From contig NZ_BNDS01000002.1 in assembly GCF_014656545.1 (NCBI RefSeq), forward strand, positions 70,288-134,287: a stretch of 64,000 bases of DNA. The letters run 5' to 3'. The stretch is from Neobacillus kokaensis (GTDB lineage Bacteria > Bacillota > Bacilli > Bacillales > Cytobacillaceae). How positions within the stretch are numbered: the first letter of the stretch is position 1; every line of letters starts with the position of its first letter. The notes below the pieces were generated by a model. It was not told the DNA's origin. It did not search any database and saw only the letters and a program-made list of their open reading frames with translations. Both the position numbers and the translations under genes were made by a program. Positions 21,402 through 33,680 of this stretch are shown here, piece after piece.

Positions 21402-21425
21402 ATTACATAAACCTCCTGAAAAAAA

Positions 21426-22061
21426 TTATTTTATTTCGCGGACAACAATTCGAGCACCTTCTACTTTGATTACTTTTACTCTTGCATTTTTTTCAATAAA
21501 GCTTCCTTCACTGATAACATCAATTCTTTCATTATTGATCTCCATTGTACCTGCAGGACGCAAAATAGTTAACGTAACACCGACTTGGTCCAGTAACTCA
21601 GTACGGTTTATATTTGAAACATAGCCATCTTCCTTTCTGGCTATATCAAACAATACCATTTTATTAAACAGAACCAGTTTCTTTCCTAATACCCTGATCA
21701 TTAAAAAGAAAACGGTAATCGAAACAATGATCGCAATCAGAATCGAAACCCCCATTTGCACCGGGTTTTCTCCCGCCAGGAAAAAGCTGAAGATCAATGC
21801 TGCTGTACCGAGTGTCCCCGCCACTGCGCCAGGAAGAAACAATTCAAAAAAGATTAACAGAATTCCAACAACAAATAAGGTTAAAGTTCCGAATCCTGCA
21901 AGCCCTGCTTGGAAATGTCCGAAAAAGAATAAAACAAGTGCAAATAAGCCAATGAATCCTGCTATCCCGAATTTTGGTGAAAATAGTTCAAGTACCATCC
22001 CAACCCCCGCAATGATTAAGAGAACGGTTACAACAATTGGATCCGTAAGAAATGCTGCCAT
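21426..22061 (-). CDS. Short NfeD-family protein, YqeZ-type
   Basis: This 211-residue membrane protein has four or five hydrophobic segments in the first 125 residues and a C-terminal OB-like NfeD domain (GQVGVTLTILRPAGTMEINNERIDVISEG-type sequence from about 150). B. subtilis YqeZ, in the same place before floA, has in addition an N-terminal ClpP/SppA-like protease domain of about 220 residues. None is present here, and no remnant is visible upstream. It should act with FloA in membrane organisation. Confidence 0.85.
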   Translation of the reverse strand: MAAFLTDPIVVTVLLIIAGVGMVLELFSPKFGIAGFIGLFALVLFFFGHFQAGLAGFGTLTLFVVGILLIFFELFLPGAVAGTLGTAALIFSFFLAGENPVQMGVSILIAIIVSITVFFLMIRVLGKKLVLFNKMVLFDIARKEDGYVSNINRTELLDQVGVTLTILRPAGTMEINNERIDVISEGSFIEKNARVKVIKVEGARIVVREIK

Positions 22062-22138
22062 TCTTGTGAAAGCCCCCTTTCTATGTTCGATACTAATTAA
22101 TACGTTTTAACAAGCAATTTAGTTTCATTTATAAAATA

Positions 22139-22170
22139 ATAAAAGACCGCAGACAAATTATCTGCGGTCC
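22139..22170 (-). terminator. Terminator after yqeY
   Basis: GACCGCAGA and TCTGCGGTC form a perfect stem followed by TTTTATTATTTT on the minus strand. Confidence 0.85.
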
Positions 22171-22183
22171 CGATGTCAGAATA

Positions 22184-22630
22184 CTATGAAAGGTGTTGTT
22201 GTACAAATTTATTTACAAGCGATCCGTCTGCTTTACCCTTTACTTTAGGCATGATAGCAGCCATCACTTTTCCCATATCTGCTTTTGATTTTGCGCCAGC
22301 CTCAAGAATCGTTTGTTTGACGATTTCAGACACTTCTTCTTCAGAAAGCTGTTTCGGCATGTACACCTCGACAATTGAAATCTCTGTACGCAATTTTTCA
22401 ACTAGGTCTTCTCGACCAGCTTTATCAAACTCATGGAGGGAGTCTTTGCGTTGTTTAAGTTCGCGAGTTAGGACTGTTAACTCTTGGTCATCGGAAAGTT
22501 CTTTTACTCCAAGCTTAATGGCTTCATTTTGCATGGAAGCTTTAACCATCCGAATGACTGAGAGTTTGTCTTTTTCCTTACTTTTCATCGCTTGTTTCAT
22601 GTCATTATTTAAACGCTCTAGAAGACTCAT
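22184..22630 (-). CDS. yqeY: GatB/YqeY-domain protein
   Basis: This 148-residue helical protein carries the YqeY domain found at the C-terminus of GatB amidotransferase subunits, a tRNA-binding module. It begins [23 protein letters not shown] and has the [20 protein letters not shown] segment near residue 115. The free-standing protein has no proven role. It is cotranscribed with rpsU, 14 bases upstream. Confidence 0.92.
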   Translation of the reverse strand: MSLLERLNNDMKQAMKSKEKDKLSVIRMVKASMQNEAIKLGVKELSDDQELTVLTRELKQRKDSLHEFDKAGREDLVEKLRTEISIVEVYMPKQLSEEEVSEIVKQTILEAGAKSKADMGKVMAAIMPKVKGKADGSLVNKFVQQHLS

Positions 22631-22643
22631 TTAATACACCCTC

Positions 22644-22817
22644 TTAAAACTTACGTTTTCTAGCTGCTTCAGACTTTTTCTTACGTTTTACACTTGGTTT
22701 TTCATAAAATTCGCGCTTTCTTGCCTCTTGCAAAGTACCAGTTTTTGATACAGAACGTTTGAAGCGACGAAGAGCATCTTCAAGCGATTCGTTTTTACGA
22801 ACGACGGTTTTAGACAT
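22644..22817 (-). CDS. rpsU: 30S ribosomal protein S21
   Basis: The 57-residue protein begins [20 protein letters not shown] and ends with the basic [14 protein letters not shown] tail, a textbook S21. The ATG at 22817 has GGAGGGAGGGAAAGAGG upstream, so the eight extra codons in the longer open frame are not used. It heads the rpsU-yqeY transcript from a strong promoter. Confidence 0.96.
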
Positions 22818-22872
22818 CCTCTTTCCCTCCCTCCGAAACACAACACACTAACATCAATCCATGTACCTTGCA

Positions 22873-22901
22873 ATTATAATATATCCTGGATGCTAGGTCA
22901 A
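22873..22901 (-). promoter_or_regulatory. Sigma-A promoter of rpsU-yqeY
   Basis: On the minus strand TTGACC (22896-22901), a 17-base spacer and a perfect TATAAT (22873-22878) lie about 55 bases before rpsU. Confidence 0.85.
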
Positions 22902-23046
22902 CTGAAATTCGTCTAATCTTAAGACAGATATTTTCATTTTTATACACGGTATTCACCATTTCATATAACACGTCTAATTTATTACTATTTAGGAGGCATG
23001 TCCCTTCATAGCAAACCATACAATGGATAAAAGGGGGGCGTTAGAC

Positions 23047-23994
23047 ATGCTGTACATATTATTATTTGTCCTTTGTATTTTATTATTTATTTTTGGTATG
23101 ACCATCATACGTTTCGGCTTGTTTAATTTGTCTGCAAATAAATTAAAAACTTGGCTGATTAAACTGACAAGCTCGCCTTTAAAAGGGATGTTAACTGGTA
23201 CATTCATTACTGCCCTTATACAAAGCAGCTCGGCAGTAATGGTCATTACAATTGGATTAATTTCCGCAAGAATCATGACCTTTCCGCAATCAATTGGCAT
23301 CATTCTTGGAACAAATATCGGTACCACATTTAAAACCGAGCTGATTACCTTTAACCTCGATGCTGTCTTAGTACCTTTTGCGGTCATGGGTGCGGTAATG
23401 ATCTTATTCCCTAATAAAAAATTTAGGAGTATCGGGATGCTGTTTTTCGGGATTGCTTCCGTTTTTACGGCAATGAAAGGGTTTGAGATGTTAGCTCATC
23501 CGCTTACTTCCATGAAAGCAATTCATCATTTTATCGTTTCCATTAATGATAATATCCTTTTAAGTCTGCTTACAGGTACAATTATTACATCAATTATTCA
23601 ATCTAGTACAGCAATGACAGGAATCGCAATGGGATTTTTATCAGCTGGCCTGCTTCAGCTCGATGCAGGAATAGCGATCGTCTTTGGGGCAAATATCGGC
23701 ACTTGTGTTACCGCTCTAATCGCAGCGATTGGGGGAGGAAACGAGTCACGGCTGGCCGCCTATGCCCATGTCTGGCTCAATGTATTTGGGGTATTGCTTT
23801 TTATCCCGCTAATCCCATGGCTGACGGAATACGCCCCATTAATGGCCAGCAAAAAAGACGTGCAGCTGGCACATATTAGTGTCATATTTAACGTCGTAAC
23901 CTCATTACTTGTTTTGCCATTTGCCGTAAAATTTGGCGAAATGATATTATTTTTGCATGACAAAAAGCCGAAAACTCCTATTATAAAAGATTAA
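23047..23994 (+). CDS. yqeW: Na+/phosphate cotransporter family protein YqeW
   Basis: This 315-residue integral membrane protein has two repeats carrying the Na/Pi cotransporter signature (IQSSSAVMVITIG near residue 55 and IQSSTAMTGIAMG near 185) and about eight hydrophobic helices. It should take up phosphate with sodium. I start it at ATG 23047 because AAGGGGGG sits eight bases upstream; the frame is open eight codons further. It stands alone on the plus strand in a minus-strand region, as in B. subtilis. Confidence 0.88.
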   Translation: MLYILLFVLCILLFIFGMTIIRFGLFNLSANKLKTWLIKLTSSPLKGMLTGTFITALIQSSSAVMVITIGLISARIMTFPQSIGIILGTNIGTTFKTELITFNLDAVLVPFAVMGAVMILFPNKKFRSIGMLFFGIASVFTAMKGFEMLAHPLTSMKAIHHFIVSINDNILLSLLTGTIITSIIQSSTAMTGIAMGFLSAGLLQLDAGIAIVFGANIGTCVTALIAAIGGGNESRLAAYAHVWLNVFGVLLFIPLIPWLTEYAPLMASKKDVQLAHISVIFNVVTSLLVLPFAVKFGEMILFLHDKKPKTPIIKD

Positions 23995-24013
23995 GGGGTG
24001 CTTGGCGGCTCTT

Positions 24014-24180
24014 GGTGGCAAAACTTAATGCACAATTAGGAAAAGTGTTTCCAAGCGAGGCCATTGGCGACTAAACCTTACGCATAATCGAGAAAACTAT
24101 TTCCAATCAAGCCTTTTGGCGACTAAACCCTATGCATAATCGAGAAAACTGTATCCAATCAAGCCTATTGGAAGCTAAAT
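24014..24180. repeat. Tandem 52-bp repeat, three copies plus a partial fourth
   Basis: Units start at 24014, 24066 and 24118, with a broken fourth at 24170. Units two and three are nearly identical (GGCGACTAAACC, GCATAATCGAGAAAACT and TCCAATCAAGCC in each); unit one is diverged but aligns over its whole length. There are no unique spacers, so it is not a CRISPR. It lies between the convergent genes yqeW and mtaB. Confidence 0.85.
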
Positions 24181-24182
24181 GA

Positions 24183-24219
24183 AAAAGAGGGGTCCCAATG
24201 GATTTCGGGACACCCTCGT
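24183..24219 (-). terminator. Terminator of mtaB
   Basis: GAGGGTGTCCC and GGGACCCCTC form the stem on the minus strand, followed by TTTTTC. The loop is about ten bases. Confidence 0.75.
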
Positions 24220-24220
24220 G

Positions 24221-25594
24221 TTAGATTGCTGCTTCCTCTTGTGAAAGGATTTCTTCCTTTATTGACACATGTTCTTCCATTACCTTTACAAATTGACCTT
24301 CATTATACGGGTAGCCTGCTTTTGTAATTTTAACCTTAACTATTTTACCAACCATTTCTTCCATTGCTGGGAAGACAACTTTCAAATAATTATCGGTATA
24401 GCCTTCGTATAAGCCTGAATTTGGGTCTTCCTTGTATTTCTCTTCAGGAATGACTTCAAGTACTTCCCCTTCAAATTGTGAGGCGTATTCTTTAGCCAGC
24501 TGGTCTGAAAGAGTGATTAACCGGTGGACACGCTCATTTTTAACCTCTTCATCCACTTGGTCTTCCATTCTGGCAGCAGGTGTACCTGTCCGTTTCGAAT
24601 ATGGAAATACGTGAAGCTCTGAGAATTTATGTTCTTTAATGAAATTATATGTCTCCATAAATTCTTCTTCCGTTTCACCAGGGAATCCAACGATTACATC
24701 AGACGTAACCGCTAAACCTGGCAGCACTTCTTTCAGACGATCGAGCCTTTCTGCAAAGAATTCCATTGTATATTTACGGCGCATTCTTTTCAGAACTGTA
24801 TTTGAACCGGATTGAATTGGAATGTGTAAATGACGGACAACAAGATTAGAATGTTTGATCACTTCAATTACTTCATCCGTAATTTGACTTGCCTCAATCG
24901 AAGATATCCGCAGGCGTTCCAATCCCTTCACACTTGATTCCAAATCACTCAAAAGCATGGCAAGATTATAGTCCTTCATGTCTTCACCGTAACCACCAGT
25001 ATGAATACCAGTTAAGACAATTTCCTTATATCCGGCATCGACAAGCTGCTGGGCTTGACGGATTACTTCTTTTGGATCACGGGATCTCATTAAGCCGCGG
25101 GCCCATGGAATAATACAGAAGGTACAAAAATTGTTACAGCCTTCTTGGATTTTTAAGGAAGCTCTTGTTCGGTCTGTAAATGCAGGAACATCAAGCTCCT
25201 CGTAGACCCGATTTTTCATAATATTACCAACACCATTTATTGGCTGGCGTTCATTTTTATACTGCTCTATATATTCAAGCATTTTTACTCGGTCCTGTGT
25301 TCCAACAACAATATCGACTCCAGGAATTGCCATTATTTCGGCAGGAGAGGTTTGTGCATAACAACCAGTTACACAAATAACGGCATCAGGATTTTTCCGA
25401 ACCGCACGGCGGATTACCTGACGGCTTTTTTTATCACCGGTATTGGTTACCGTACAAGTGTTAATAACATATACATCCGAAGTTGATTCAAATTCAACCC
25501 GTTCGTAGCCTTCCTGCTTAAACAACTGCCAGATTGCTTCAGTCTCATAATGATTAACTTTACACCCAAGTGTATGAAAAGCGACTGTTGGCAT
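24221..25594 (-). CDS. mtaB: tRNA t6A37 methylthiotransferase MtaB
   Basis: This radical-SAM enzyme converts t6A37 to ms2t6A37 in tRNAs reading ANN codons. The 457-residue protein has an N-terminal MTTase domain (HTLGCKVNHYETEAI, with Cys pairs in NTCTVTN and VTGCYAQ), the radical SAM cluster CNNFCTFC near residue 150, and a C-terminal TRAM domain. It lies eight bases after rsmE, at the distal end of the heat-shock operon. Confidence 0.95.
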   Translation of the reverse strand: MPTVAFHTLGCKVNHYETEAIWQLFKQEGYERVEFESTSDVYVINTCTVTNTGDKKSRQVIRRAVRKNPDAVICVTGCYAQTSPAEIMAIPGVDIVVGTQDRVKMLEYIEQYKNERQPINGVGNIMKNRVYEELDVPAFTDRTRASLKIQEGCNNFCTFCIIPWARGLMRSRDPKEVIRQAQQLVDAGYKEIVLTGIHTGGYGEDMKDYNLAMLLSDLESSVKGLERLRISSIEASQITDEVIEVIKHSNLVVRHLHIPIQSGSNTVLKRMRRKYTMEFFAERLDRLKEVLPGLAVTSDVIVGFPGETEEEFMETYNFIKEHKFSELHVFPYSKRTGTPAARMEDQVDEEVKNERVHRLITLSDQLAKEYASQFEGEVLEVIPEEKYKEDPNSGLYEGYTDNYLKVVFPAMEEMVGKIVKVKITKAGYPYNEGQFVKVMEEHVSIKEEILSQEEAAI

Positions 25595-25601
25595 TGTAAA
25601 C

Positions 25602-26351
25602 TCACCTCAGTAATTCAAAATGATAGGAAACCGCCGCCAGTGTATATAGCGGAGCTGTTTCCGTTCTTAAAATCCGCGGACCTAAACCGCAAAGGATAAA
25701 TCCAGTGCTTTCTAATTTCTTAACCTCTTCATCAGCTAAACCGCCTTCGGGACCAAATACGATCAACAGTGAATCCCCCGGCTGCATCTGTTTAAGAACA
25801 GCAGAAAAGTTGGATGCTTCTCCGTCCCTGCTTTCCTCTTCATAAGCTGCTAATTTATATTGGAAATCCTTACTTTTTTCCAGCATAGCATTAAAACTCA
25901 TGGGACTTATCATATCGGGTACCATCGTCCGATGTGATTGTTCAGCAGCTTCTTTAGCAATTTTTTGCCATCTTTCTATCTTTTTCGCTGCTTTTTTATC
26001 GTCCCACTTGACGACCGAGCGTGCCGCAGAGAATGGAAGGAACTGATGGGCCCCTAATTCAGTACCCTTTTGAATAATCCATTCAAGCTTGTCCCCTTTT
26101 GGCAGACCGCTGGCGATTGTAATTGAAATCGGAAGCTCCGAGTTTCCTTCTAACCATTGTACAACGTCTGCAACGACTGTTTCATCGGTAATTTCTGCAA
26201 GCCTGCATATAGCCTGCTTTCTTTCTTGATCTACACAAATGATTTCATCATCTATTTGCATACGCATCACTTTAACAATATGATGGCGATCGTCTCCTTT
26301 AATGATAAAGCGATCATCATTTGCTCGATGATTAACAAAGTAGCGTTGCAC
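25602..26351 (-). CDS. rsmE: 16S rRNA (uracil(1498)-N(3))-methyltransferase RsmE
   Basis: This SPOUT-fold methyltransferase acts on the decoding-site helix of 16S rRNA. The 249-residue protein has the AdoMet-binding knot segments LLIVFGPEGGLADEEV near residue 195 and GLGPRILRTETAPL near 225. It lies between prmA and mtaB as in B. subtilis (yqeU). Confidence 0.94.
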   Translation of the reverse strand: MQRYFVNHRANDDRFIIKGDDRHHIVKVMRMQIDDEIICVDQERKQAICRLAEITDETVVADVVQWLEGNSELPISITIASGLPKGDKLEWIIQKGTELGAHQFLPFSAARSVVKWDDKKAAKKIERWQKIAKEAAEQSHRTMVPDMISPMSFNAMLEKSKDFQYKLAAYEEESRDGEASNFSAVLKQMQPGDSLLIVFGPEGGLADEEVKKLESTGFILCGLGPRILRTETAPLYTLAAVSYHFELLR

Positions 26352-26473
26352 ACTTTTGCACCCTCTCTAAAACGTTTTACTCCTTATTTTACTAAAGATT
26401 AATCAATAAGGAAAGCTGTAATCTCAACCAAATGGTTCAAGGGTCCCCTGTAGGGGGACCCCATTTTCTCGGA

Positions 26474-27415
26474 TTATTTTTTTACTGCGATAAGTGCCAC
26501 CCAATCCTCCATAAGGATCGTTTCCGAAATTTCAAACCCTGAGGCAAGCAGTGCTTCCTTTACTTGGTCTTTTTTCGGCTGGATAATTCCAGAAGCGATG
26601 AATGACCCACCAGGTTTTAGTACTCTTGCAACATCATCGGTAAATCTTAAGATTACCTCCGCTAAAATGTTGGCAACAATGACATCTGCTGAATTTTCCT
26701 CAACACCATCGAGCAAATTGTTTTGATTAACCATGACGATGTCGTTAACCTTATTTAACTTAATATTTAATCTTGCCTGCGTAACAGCAACCTCATCAAG
26801 ATCATATGCTCTAATATCTTCGGCACCTAACATCGCTGCAGCAATACTTAAAACCCCAGACCCTGTTCCTACATCAATCACTCGATCACCAGGACGCACT
26901 GTTCTTTCAAGCGCTTGAATGCACATTACCGTTGTCGGGTGTGTGCCTGTTCCAAAAGCCATGCCTGGGTCCAATTCGATGATTAATTCATCGCTGCTAA
27001 CCGGATGATAAATCTCCCAAGTTGGAACAATCGTGAACCGCTCTGAAATTTTCACCGGGTTATAGTACTTTTTCCAAGCGGTAGCCCACTCTTCTTCATT
27101 TACTTCACTGATTGTCACTTTATTAAGTCCGATATCAATATTGTATATAATTAGGTTATTAATTGACTCCTTGATGGCTTCGACTGTTTCACCTAAAAAA
27201 CTATTAACCGGCAAGTACGCTTTTACAATAACGCCTTCTTCTGGATAATCACCTGGATTGAGTTGGTAGATTTCCCCGAATTGATCTTCCCTTTCTTTTG
27301 TCAATTCAAATGGATCTTCTATGACGACTCCGCTCGCTCCAGCCTCATGCAAGATATTAGAAATAGGCTCGACCGCTTCGTTTGTTGTATGGATACTAAT
27401 TTCAGACCATTTCAT
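26474..27415 (-). CDS. prmA: Ribosomal protein L11 methyltransferase PrmA
   Basis: This enzyme trimethylates L11. The protein has an N-terminal substrate-recognition domain and a Rossmann domain with [18 protein letters not shown] near residue 180 and [11 protein letters not shown] near 245. I start it at ATG 27415 ([10 protein letters not shown], 313 residues), which has GGAG upstream and matches the family N-terminus. The longer frame would overlap dnaJ by four bases. It follows dnaJ closely. Confidence 0.93.
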   Translation of the reverse strand: MKWSEISIHTTNEAVEPISNILHEAGASGVVIEDPFELTKEREDQFGEIYQLNPGDYPEEGVIVKAYLPVNSFLGETVEAIKESINNLIIYNIDIGLNKVTISEVNEEEWATAWKKYYNPVKISERFTIVPTWEIYHPVSSDELIIELDPGMAFGTGTHPTTVMCIQALERTVRPGDRVIDVGTGSGVLSIAAAMLGAEDIRAYDLDEVAVTQARLNIKLNKVNDIVMVNQNNLLDGVEENSADVIVANILAEVILRFTDDVARVLKPGGSFIASGIIQPKKDQVKEALLASGFEISETILMEDWVALIAVKK

Positions 27416-27432
27416 TCTACCAACTCCAATCC

Positions 27433-28569
27433 TCACTCACCTTTAAAGGCACGTTTTACTTTTGAGAAAAAGCTCTCTTCGTGATCACCAAGCGGTGCTG
27501 AGCCGCTAATGTCTGCAAACTCACGCAGCAGCTGTTTTTGTTTATCTGATAGTTTTGTTGGTGTAATAATCCGTACTTGGATATGCTGATCTCCGACCCC
27601 ATAACCACGGACATTAGGCACCCCTTTACCTCTTAAACGGAATTTAGTACCTGTTTGTGTTCCTGCAGGAATTTTCAATTTTACTTTACCATGCAGAGTT
27701 GGCACTTCAATTTCGTCCCCTAAAGAAGCCTGAACAAAAGTAATCGGCATCTCACAGTATATATCATCGCCATCTCTTTCAAAGAATTCATGCGGGCGGA
27801 CATGGAAAACAACATAAAGGTCGCCAGCTGGACCACCGTTAATCCCTGCTTCCCCTTGTCCAGCCATTCTTAATTGCTGGCCATCATCAATACCAGCAGG
27901 GATTTTCACATGAATAATTTTACGTTTTTTCACCTTGCCGTCGCCGCCGCAGGTTGAACATTTTTGTTTAATTTCCTTACCTGTCCCATTACAGTAATGA
28001 CAGGTACGGCGATTAACAATTCTTCCAAACGGAGTATTTTGCTCAACACTTACCTGTCCAGAACCATTACAATGCTTACAGGTTTCAGGATTGGTTCCTG
28101 GCTTTGCTCCAGAACCATGACAAGTCTCACATGTCTCTTCCCTTGGTATTTCAATGTCTGTTTCCTTTCCAAAAGCTGCTTCTTCAAAGGAAACCGTCAT
28201 TGTATACTGCAAATCCGCCCCCTGTCTTGGTGCGTTCGGATCCCGTCTTCGCGAACCGCCGCCGCCGCCAAAGAAGGTATTAAAGATATCTTCAAAACCG
28301 CCAAAGCCGCCAAAATCTGAACCACCGCCGAAACCGCCAAAGCCCTGGTTTGGGTCTGTATGTCCAAACTGGTCATAATGCGCCTTTTTCTGGTCATCAC
28401 TTAAAACCTCGTAAGCCTCAGCAATTTCTTTAAATTTCTCAGCTGCATCCGGCTCTTTATTTATATCTGGATGGTACTTTTTTGAAAGCTTACGATAAGC
28501 CTTTTTTATTTCATCCTTTGAAGCACTTTTGCTAACACCAAGCACCTCATAGTAATCCCGTTTGCTCAT
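27433..28569 (-). CDS. dnaJ: Chaperone DnaJ (Hsp40)
   Basis: This cochaperone stimulates DnaK ATPase. The 378-residue class I protein has the J domain with [11 protein letters not shown], a Gly/Phe-rich stretch (about 75-115), four zinc-finger repeats ([32 protein letters not shown]) and the C-terminal substrate domain. The start is ATG 28569 ([12 protein letters not shown]), not the upstream in-frame codon. Confidence 0.97.
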   Translation of the reverse strand: MSKRDYYEVLGVSKSASKDEIKKAYRKLSKKYHPDINKEPDAAEKFKEIAEAYEVLSDDQKKAHYDQFGHTDPNQGFGGFGGGSDFGGFGGFEDIFNTFFGGGGGSRRRDPNAPRQGADLQYTMTVSFEEAAFGKETDIEIPREETCETCHGSGAKPGTNPETCKHCNGSGQVSVEQNTPFGRIVNRRTCHYCNGTGKEIKQKCSTCGGDGKVKKRKIIHVKIPAGIDDGQQLRMAGQGEAGINGGPAGDLYVVFHVRPHEFFERDGDDIYCEMPITFVQASLGDEIEVPTLHGKVKLKIPAGTQTGTKFRLRGKGVPNVRGYGVGDQHIQVRIITPTKLSDKQKQLLREFADISGSAPLGDHEESFFSKVKRAFKGE

Positions 28570-28674
28570 GATTACCACTCCCGAATCTGTCACATAAAGC
28601 TTATTTTAACACCGTAAAGAAGTAGAAAGCAATAAAAATACATATGAATATTGCTTGCACAGTCCTTTACTCAA

Positions 28675-28713
28675 TGAAAAAGCCAAAGTCTAGGAATCTG
28701 ACTTTGACTTTTT
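28675..28713 (-). terminator. Terminator between dnaK and dnaJ
   Basis: AAGTCAAAGTC and GACTTTGGCTT pair on the minus strand and are followed by Ts. It probably lowers dnaJ relative to dnaK output. Confidence 0.7.
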
Positions 28714-28744
28714 CACCTTCAGATGCACAATTTAGCTTTTCTGC

Positions 28745-31224
<2,480 letters not shown>

Positions 31225-31276
31225 GCTCACCTCCCTTAAAGCATTATCATATATTTAGAATATTTATTTCATGGTA

Positions 31277-31308
31277 AAAGGGGTGAAACCATTGGATCTT
31301 TCACCCTT
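31277..31308 (-). terminator. Hairpin between hrcA and grpE
   Basis: GGGTGAAA and TTTCACCC form the stem on the minus strand, with CTTTTACC after it. The T-run is broken, so this may be a partial terminator or an mRNA processing/stability element inside the operon. Confidence 0.55.
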
Positions 31309-31324
31309 ACTCAATATACCCGCG

Positions 31325-32359
31325 CTAATTATTTTGATACAGCTTCGTTAATACCGCTGTTAAATCCTTACTTAACAATTGTAATAAACTGATGACCCGC
31401 GAATATTCCATTCTTGTAGGACCTAGAATTGCTATAGAACCTAATTTTTCTTCGCCTACTGAATAAGTCGCAGTAATTAAGCTGCAGTCATCCATGATTT
31501 TATTATTGTTTTCACTGCCAATTTTCACATGGATTCCTTTTGAATTATTTCTAATAATATTTGAAATCCATTCTTCTTGATCAATCATCGTCATTAAGTC
31601 ACGGATTTTTGTTAAATCATGAAATTCAGGCTGACTTAACATGTTTGTTTTACCTGCAAAGAACAGCTTCTCTGTGATTGGCATTTTTAGCAGCTGGGCG
31701 AACGTATGCAGCATTAAATCATAATTATGAATATGCTGCCTTAACAGCATGGCTACCTCCTTATAAATTTTATCATTCAAATCCTCAAGGGGAACACCAT
31801 TTAATCTGTCATTTAAAATATTGACTGTCTTCTCAAGATCGCCAGCATGGACTGATGGCGGCAATGAAAACAACCTGTTTTCAACATGACCTGTATCAGT
31901 AACAAAAATTGCAACCGCAGTTTCTTTATTTAAAGGTATAATTTGGATTTTCTTAAGTTTATTTACACTAACAGCTGGTCCAAGAACAATTGATGTATAA
32001 TTGGTTAATTCAGAAAGAATACTTGCTGACCTTTGGATAATCTTTTCAAATTCAAAAATTTTCTCAGCAAATATTGATTGAATAATCGATATATCGTGCT
32101 GAGTCAAGTCCTGAGGTGATAGCAAATGATCAACATAGTACCGATAACCTTTTTCGGACGGAACTCTCCCTGAAGAAGTATGTGTCTTTTCAATAAACCC
32201 CAATTCCTCTAGGTCAGCCATCTCATTGCGTATGGTAGCCGAACTCAGCGAAATTCCATCCTTTTTCGACAAGCTTCTAGAACCAACTGGCTGCGCAGAA
32301 CGAATAAAGTCATCAACAATCACCTGAAGAATTAATAATTGACGATCTGTTAACAACAT
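31325..32359 (-). CDS. hrcA: Heat-inducible transcription repressor HrcA
   Basis: HrcA represses the class I heat-shock genes by binding CIRCE, with GroEL as the titratable cofactor. The 344-residue protein has an N-terminal winged helix ([20 protein letters not shown] and [11 protein letters not shown]) and the GAF-like HrcA domain. It is the first gene of the operon and the CIRCE element overlaps its own leader, so it autoregulates. Confidence 0.96.
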   Translation of the reverse strand: MLLTDRQLLILQVIVDDFIRSAQPVGSRSLSKKDGISLSSATIRNEMADLEELGFIEKTHTSSGRVPSEKGYRYYVDHLLSPQDLTQHDISIIQSIFAEKIFEFEKIIQRSASILSELTNYTSIVLGPAVSVNKLKKIQIIPLNKETAVAIFVTDTGHVENRLFSLPPSVHAGDLEKTVNILNDRLNGVPLEDLNDKIYKEVAMLLRQHIHNYDLMLHTFAQLLKMPITEKLFFAGKTNMLSQPEFHDLTKIRDLMTMIDQEEWISNIIRNNSKGIHVKIGSENNNKIMDDCSLITATYSVGEEKLGSIAILGPTRMEYSRVISLLQLLSKDLTAVLTKLYQNN

Positions 32360-32371
32360 TCATCACCTCTG

Positions 32372-32398
32372 TTAGCACTCATTAATCTTGAGTGCTAA
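32372..32398 (-). promoter_or_regulatory. CIRCE operator of the hrcA operon
   Basis: TTAGCACTC (32372-32380), nine bases, then GAGTGCTAA (32390-32398) is a perfect match to the CIRCE consensus. It lies 13 bases upstream of the hrcA ATG. Confidence 0.98.
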
Positions 32399-32403
32399 TT
32401 ATA
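32398..32403 (-). promoter_or_regulatory. -10 element of the hrcA operon promoter
   Basis: A consensus TATAAT on the minus strand abuts the CIRCE element, so transcription would start within the operator. No good -35 is seen at 16-18 bases; a TTGACA lies too far away (29-base gap) to pair with it. Confidence 0.6.
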
Positions 32404-32434
32404 CTAATAAATTATCAAAAAAGGGAGGATGGTG

Positions 32435-33586
32435 TCAATCAATCACACCTAAAAACATTTGGAAAACTTCATTTCCTAAGAGCCGCCCTTGTTTTGTTAA
32501 ATATATATTATCATCGTTCACTTCTATCCATTTTTTTGATGCTAATTCGTTTATTTCATTTGAAAACAACTCGAGTGGGTCACGATTAAATTTTTCATTA
32601 AATTTGGATATAGACACTCCAGCAGTCTTGCGTAACCCTAGAAACATTTCTTCTTCCATTTGTTCGGAAGGTGTAACTTGATGATTTTCTCGAATTGGAA
32701 GTTCTTCATTGTTTATACAATCAATATATTTTTTTAACGGTCCAATATTGGAGCGCCTAATTCCATTTACATAACTATGAGCACCGGCACCAAAACCATA
32801 ATATGACTCATTATTCCAGTACACTAAATTATGCCTGCTTTCATAGCCATATTTGGAGAAATTACTGATTTCGTACTGATGCAGCCCACGACTTTCCATT
32901 TTCTCCATTAAAACCTCATACATTCGTGCCTCAATATCTTCCCCAGGTGTTGGGAGCTTACCTTTTCTTAGTAAATTATAAAAGACTGTCTTTGGCTCAA
33001 TAATTAAGGAATAAGCAGAATAATGCGGCAGGTCTAGAGAGAATGCTTCGTTTAATGATTCTTCAAAGTCCTTCAGCGTTTGTGTCGGCAAACTATAGAT
33101 TAAGTCAATACTAATATTATCAAATCCAATTGATTTAATATTATCAACTGTTTGATAAACATCCTTTGCCCGATGAGCGCGGCCGATTTTGGTCAGCAGA
33201 TGATCGTTAAAGGTTTGTACACCGAGGCTTATTCTATTTACCCCGGCATCTTTTAATATTTGTAATTTTTCCTTAGATAAGTCCCCTGGATTTGCTTCAA
33301 ATGTAAATTCAACATCTGCTGCTTTTGGTAGATTCTTATTGATACCTTCACAAAAACGGTCAAGCTGCTGTTCATTTAGTGATGTCGGTGTACCTCCTCC
33401 GACAAATATCGTTTCCAGCTTATCTGATGGAAATTCTCGTAAAGTCAATTTCATTTCCTGCTCAATAGCCTGTATATAGTCGTCGACTGGCTGACCTTGC
33501 AAATACACTTTATTAAAATCGCAATAATAGCAAATATGTTCACAAAACGGGATATGAAGATAGGCTGCTTTAATCATTCGTTTCAC
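32435..33586 (-). CDS. hemW: Heme chaperone HemW (radical SAM, HemN-like)
   Basis: This 383-residue radical-SAM protein has YLHIPFCEHICYYCDFNKV with the CxxxCxxC cluster site near residue 14 and FVGGGTPTSL near 62. HemW-type proteins bind haem and were long annotated as oxygen-independent coproporphyrinogen III oxidase; this one is of the short HemW class (YqeR/hemN of the hrcA locus). It lies upstream of hrcA and is separated from it by the CIRCE promoter. Confidence 0.9.
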   Translation of the reverse strand: MKRMIKAAYLHIPFCEHICYYCDFNKVYLQGQPVDDYIQAIEQEMKLTLREFPSDKLETIFVGGGTPTSLNEQQLDRFCEGINKNLPKAADVEFTFEANPGDLSKEKLQILKDAGVNRISLGVQTFNDHLLTKIGRAHRAKDVYQTVDNIKSIGFDNISIDLIYSLPTQTLKDFEESLNEAFSLDLPHYSAYSLIIEPKTVFYNLLRKGKLPTPGEDIEARMYEVLMEKMESRGLHQYEISNFSKYGYESRHNLVYWNNESYYGFGAGAHSYVNGIRRSNIGPLKKYIDCINNEELPIRENHQVTPSEQMEEEMFLGLRKTAGVSISKFNEKFNRDPLELFSNEINELASKKWIEVNDDNIYLTKQGRLLGNEVFQMFLGVID

Positions 33587-33680
33587 CTTCCCCCAAGCAG
33601 AAACACATTACTTGCTTGGATTCATTTTAATTAAAAAGAGGCCAGATTCACCATCATGGCTCGTCCAACCTCCCTTAAGT

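Noticed and set aside
23023-23046. Longer yqeW start upstream of 23047
   Set aside because: The ribosome binding site (GGGGGG) lies inside that extension and serves ATG 23047; the extra residues are not hydrophobic or family-like.
22989-23387. Minus-strand frame of 132 codons inside yqeW
   Set aside because: It is antisense to a clear membrane transporter gene with repeated QSS motifs.
24014-24180. Possible CRISPR array
   Set aside because: The repeats are head-to-tail with a constant 52-bp period and no unique spacers, and no cas-like gene is near.
26436-26464. GGGGTCCCC/GGGGACCC hairpin after rsmE as a terminator
   Set aside because: The stem is good, but no T-run follows on the minus strand, and it lies between rsmE and prmA, which are expected to be cotranscribed; function left open.
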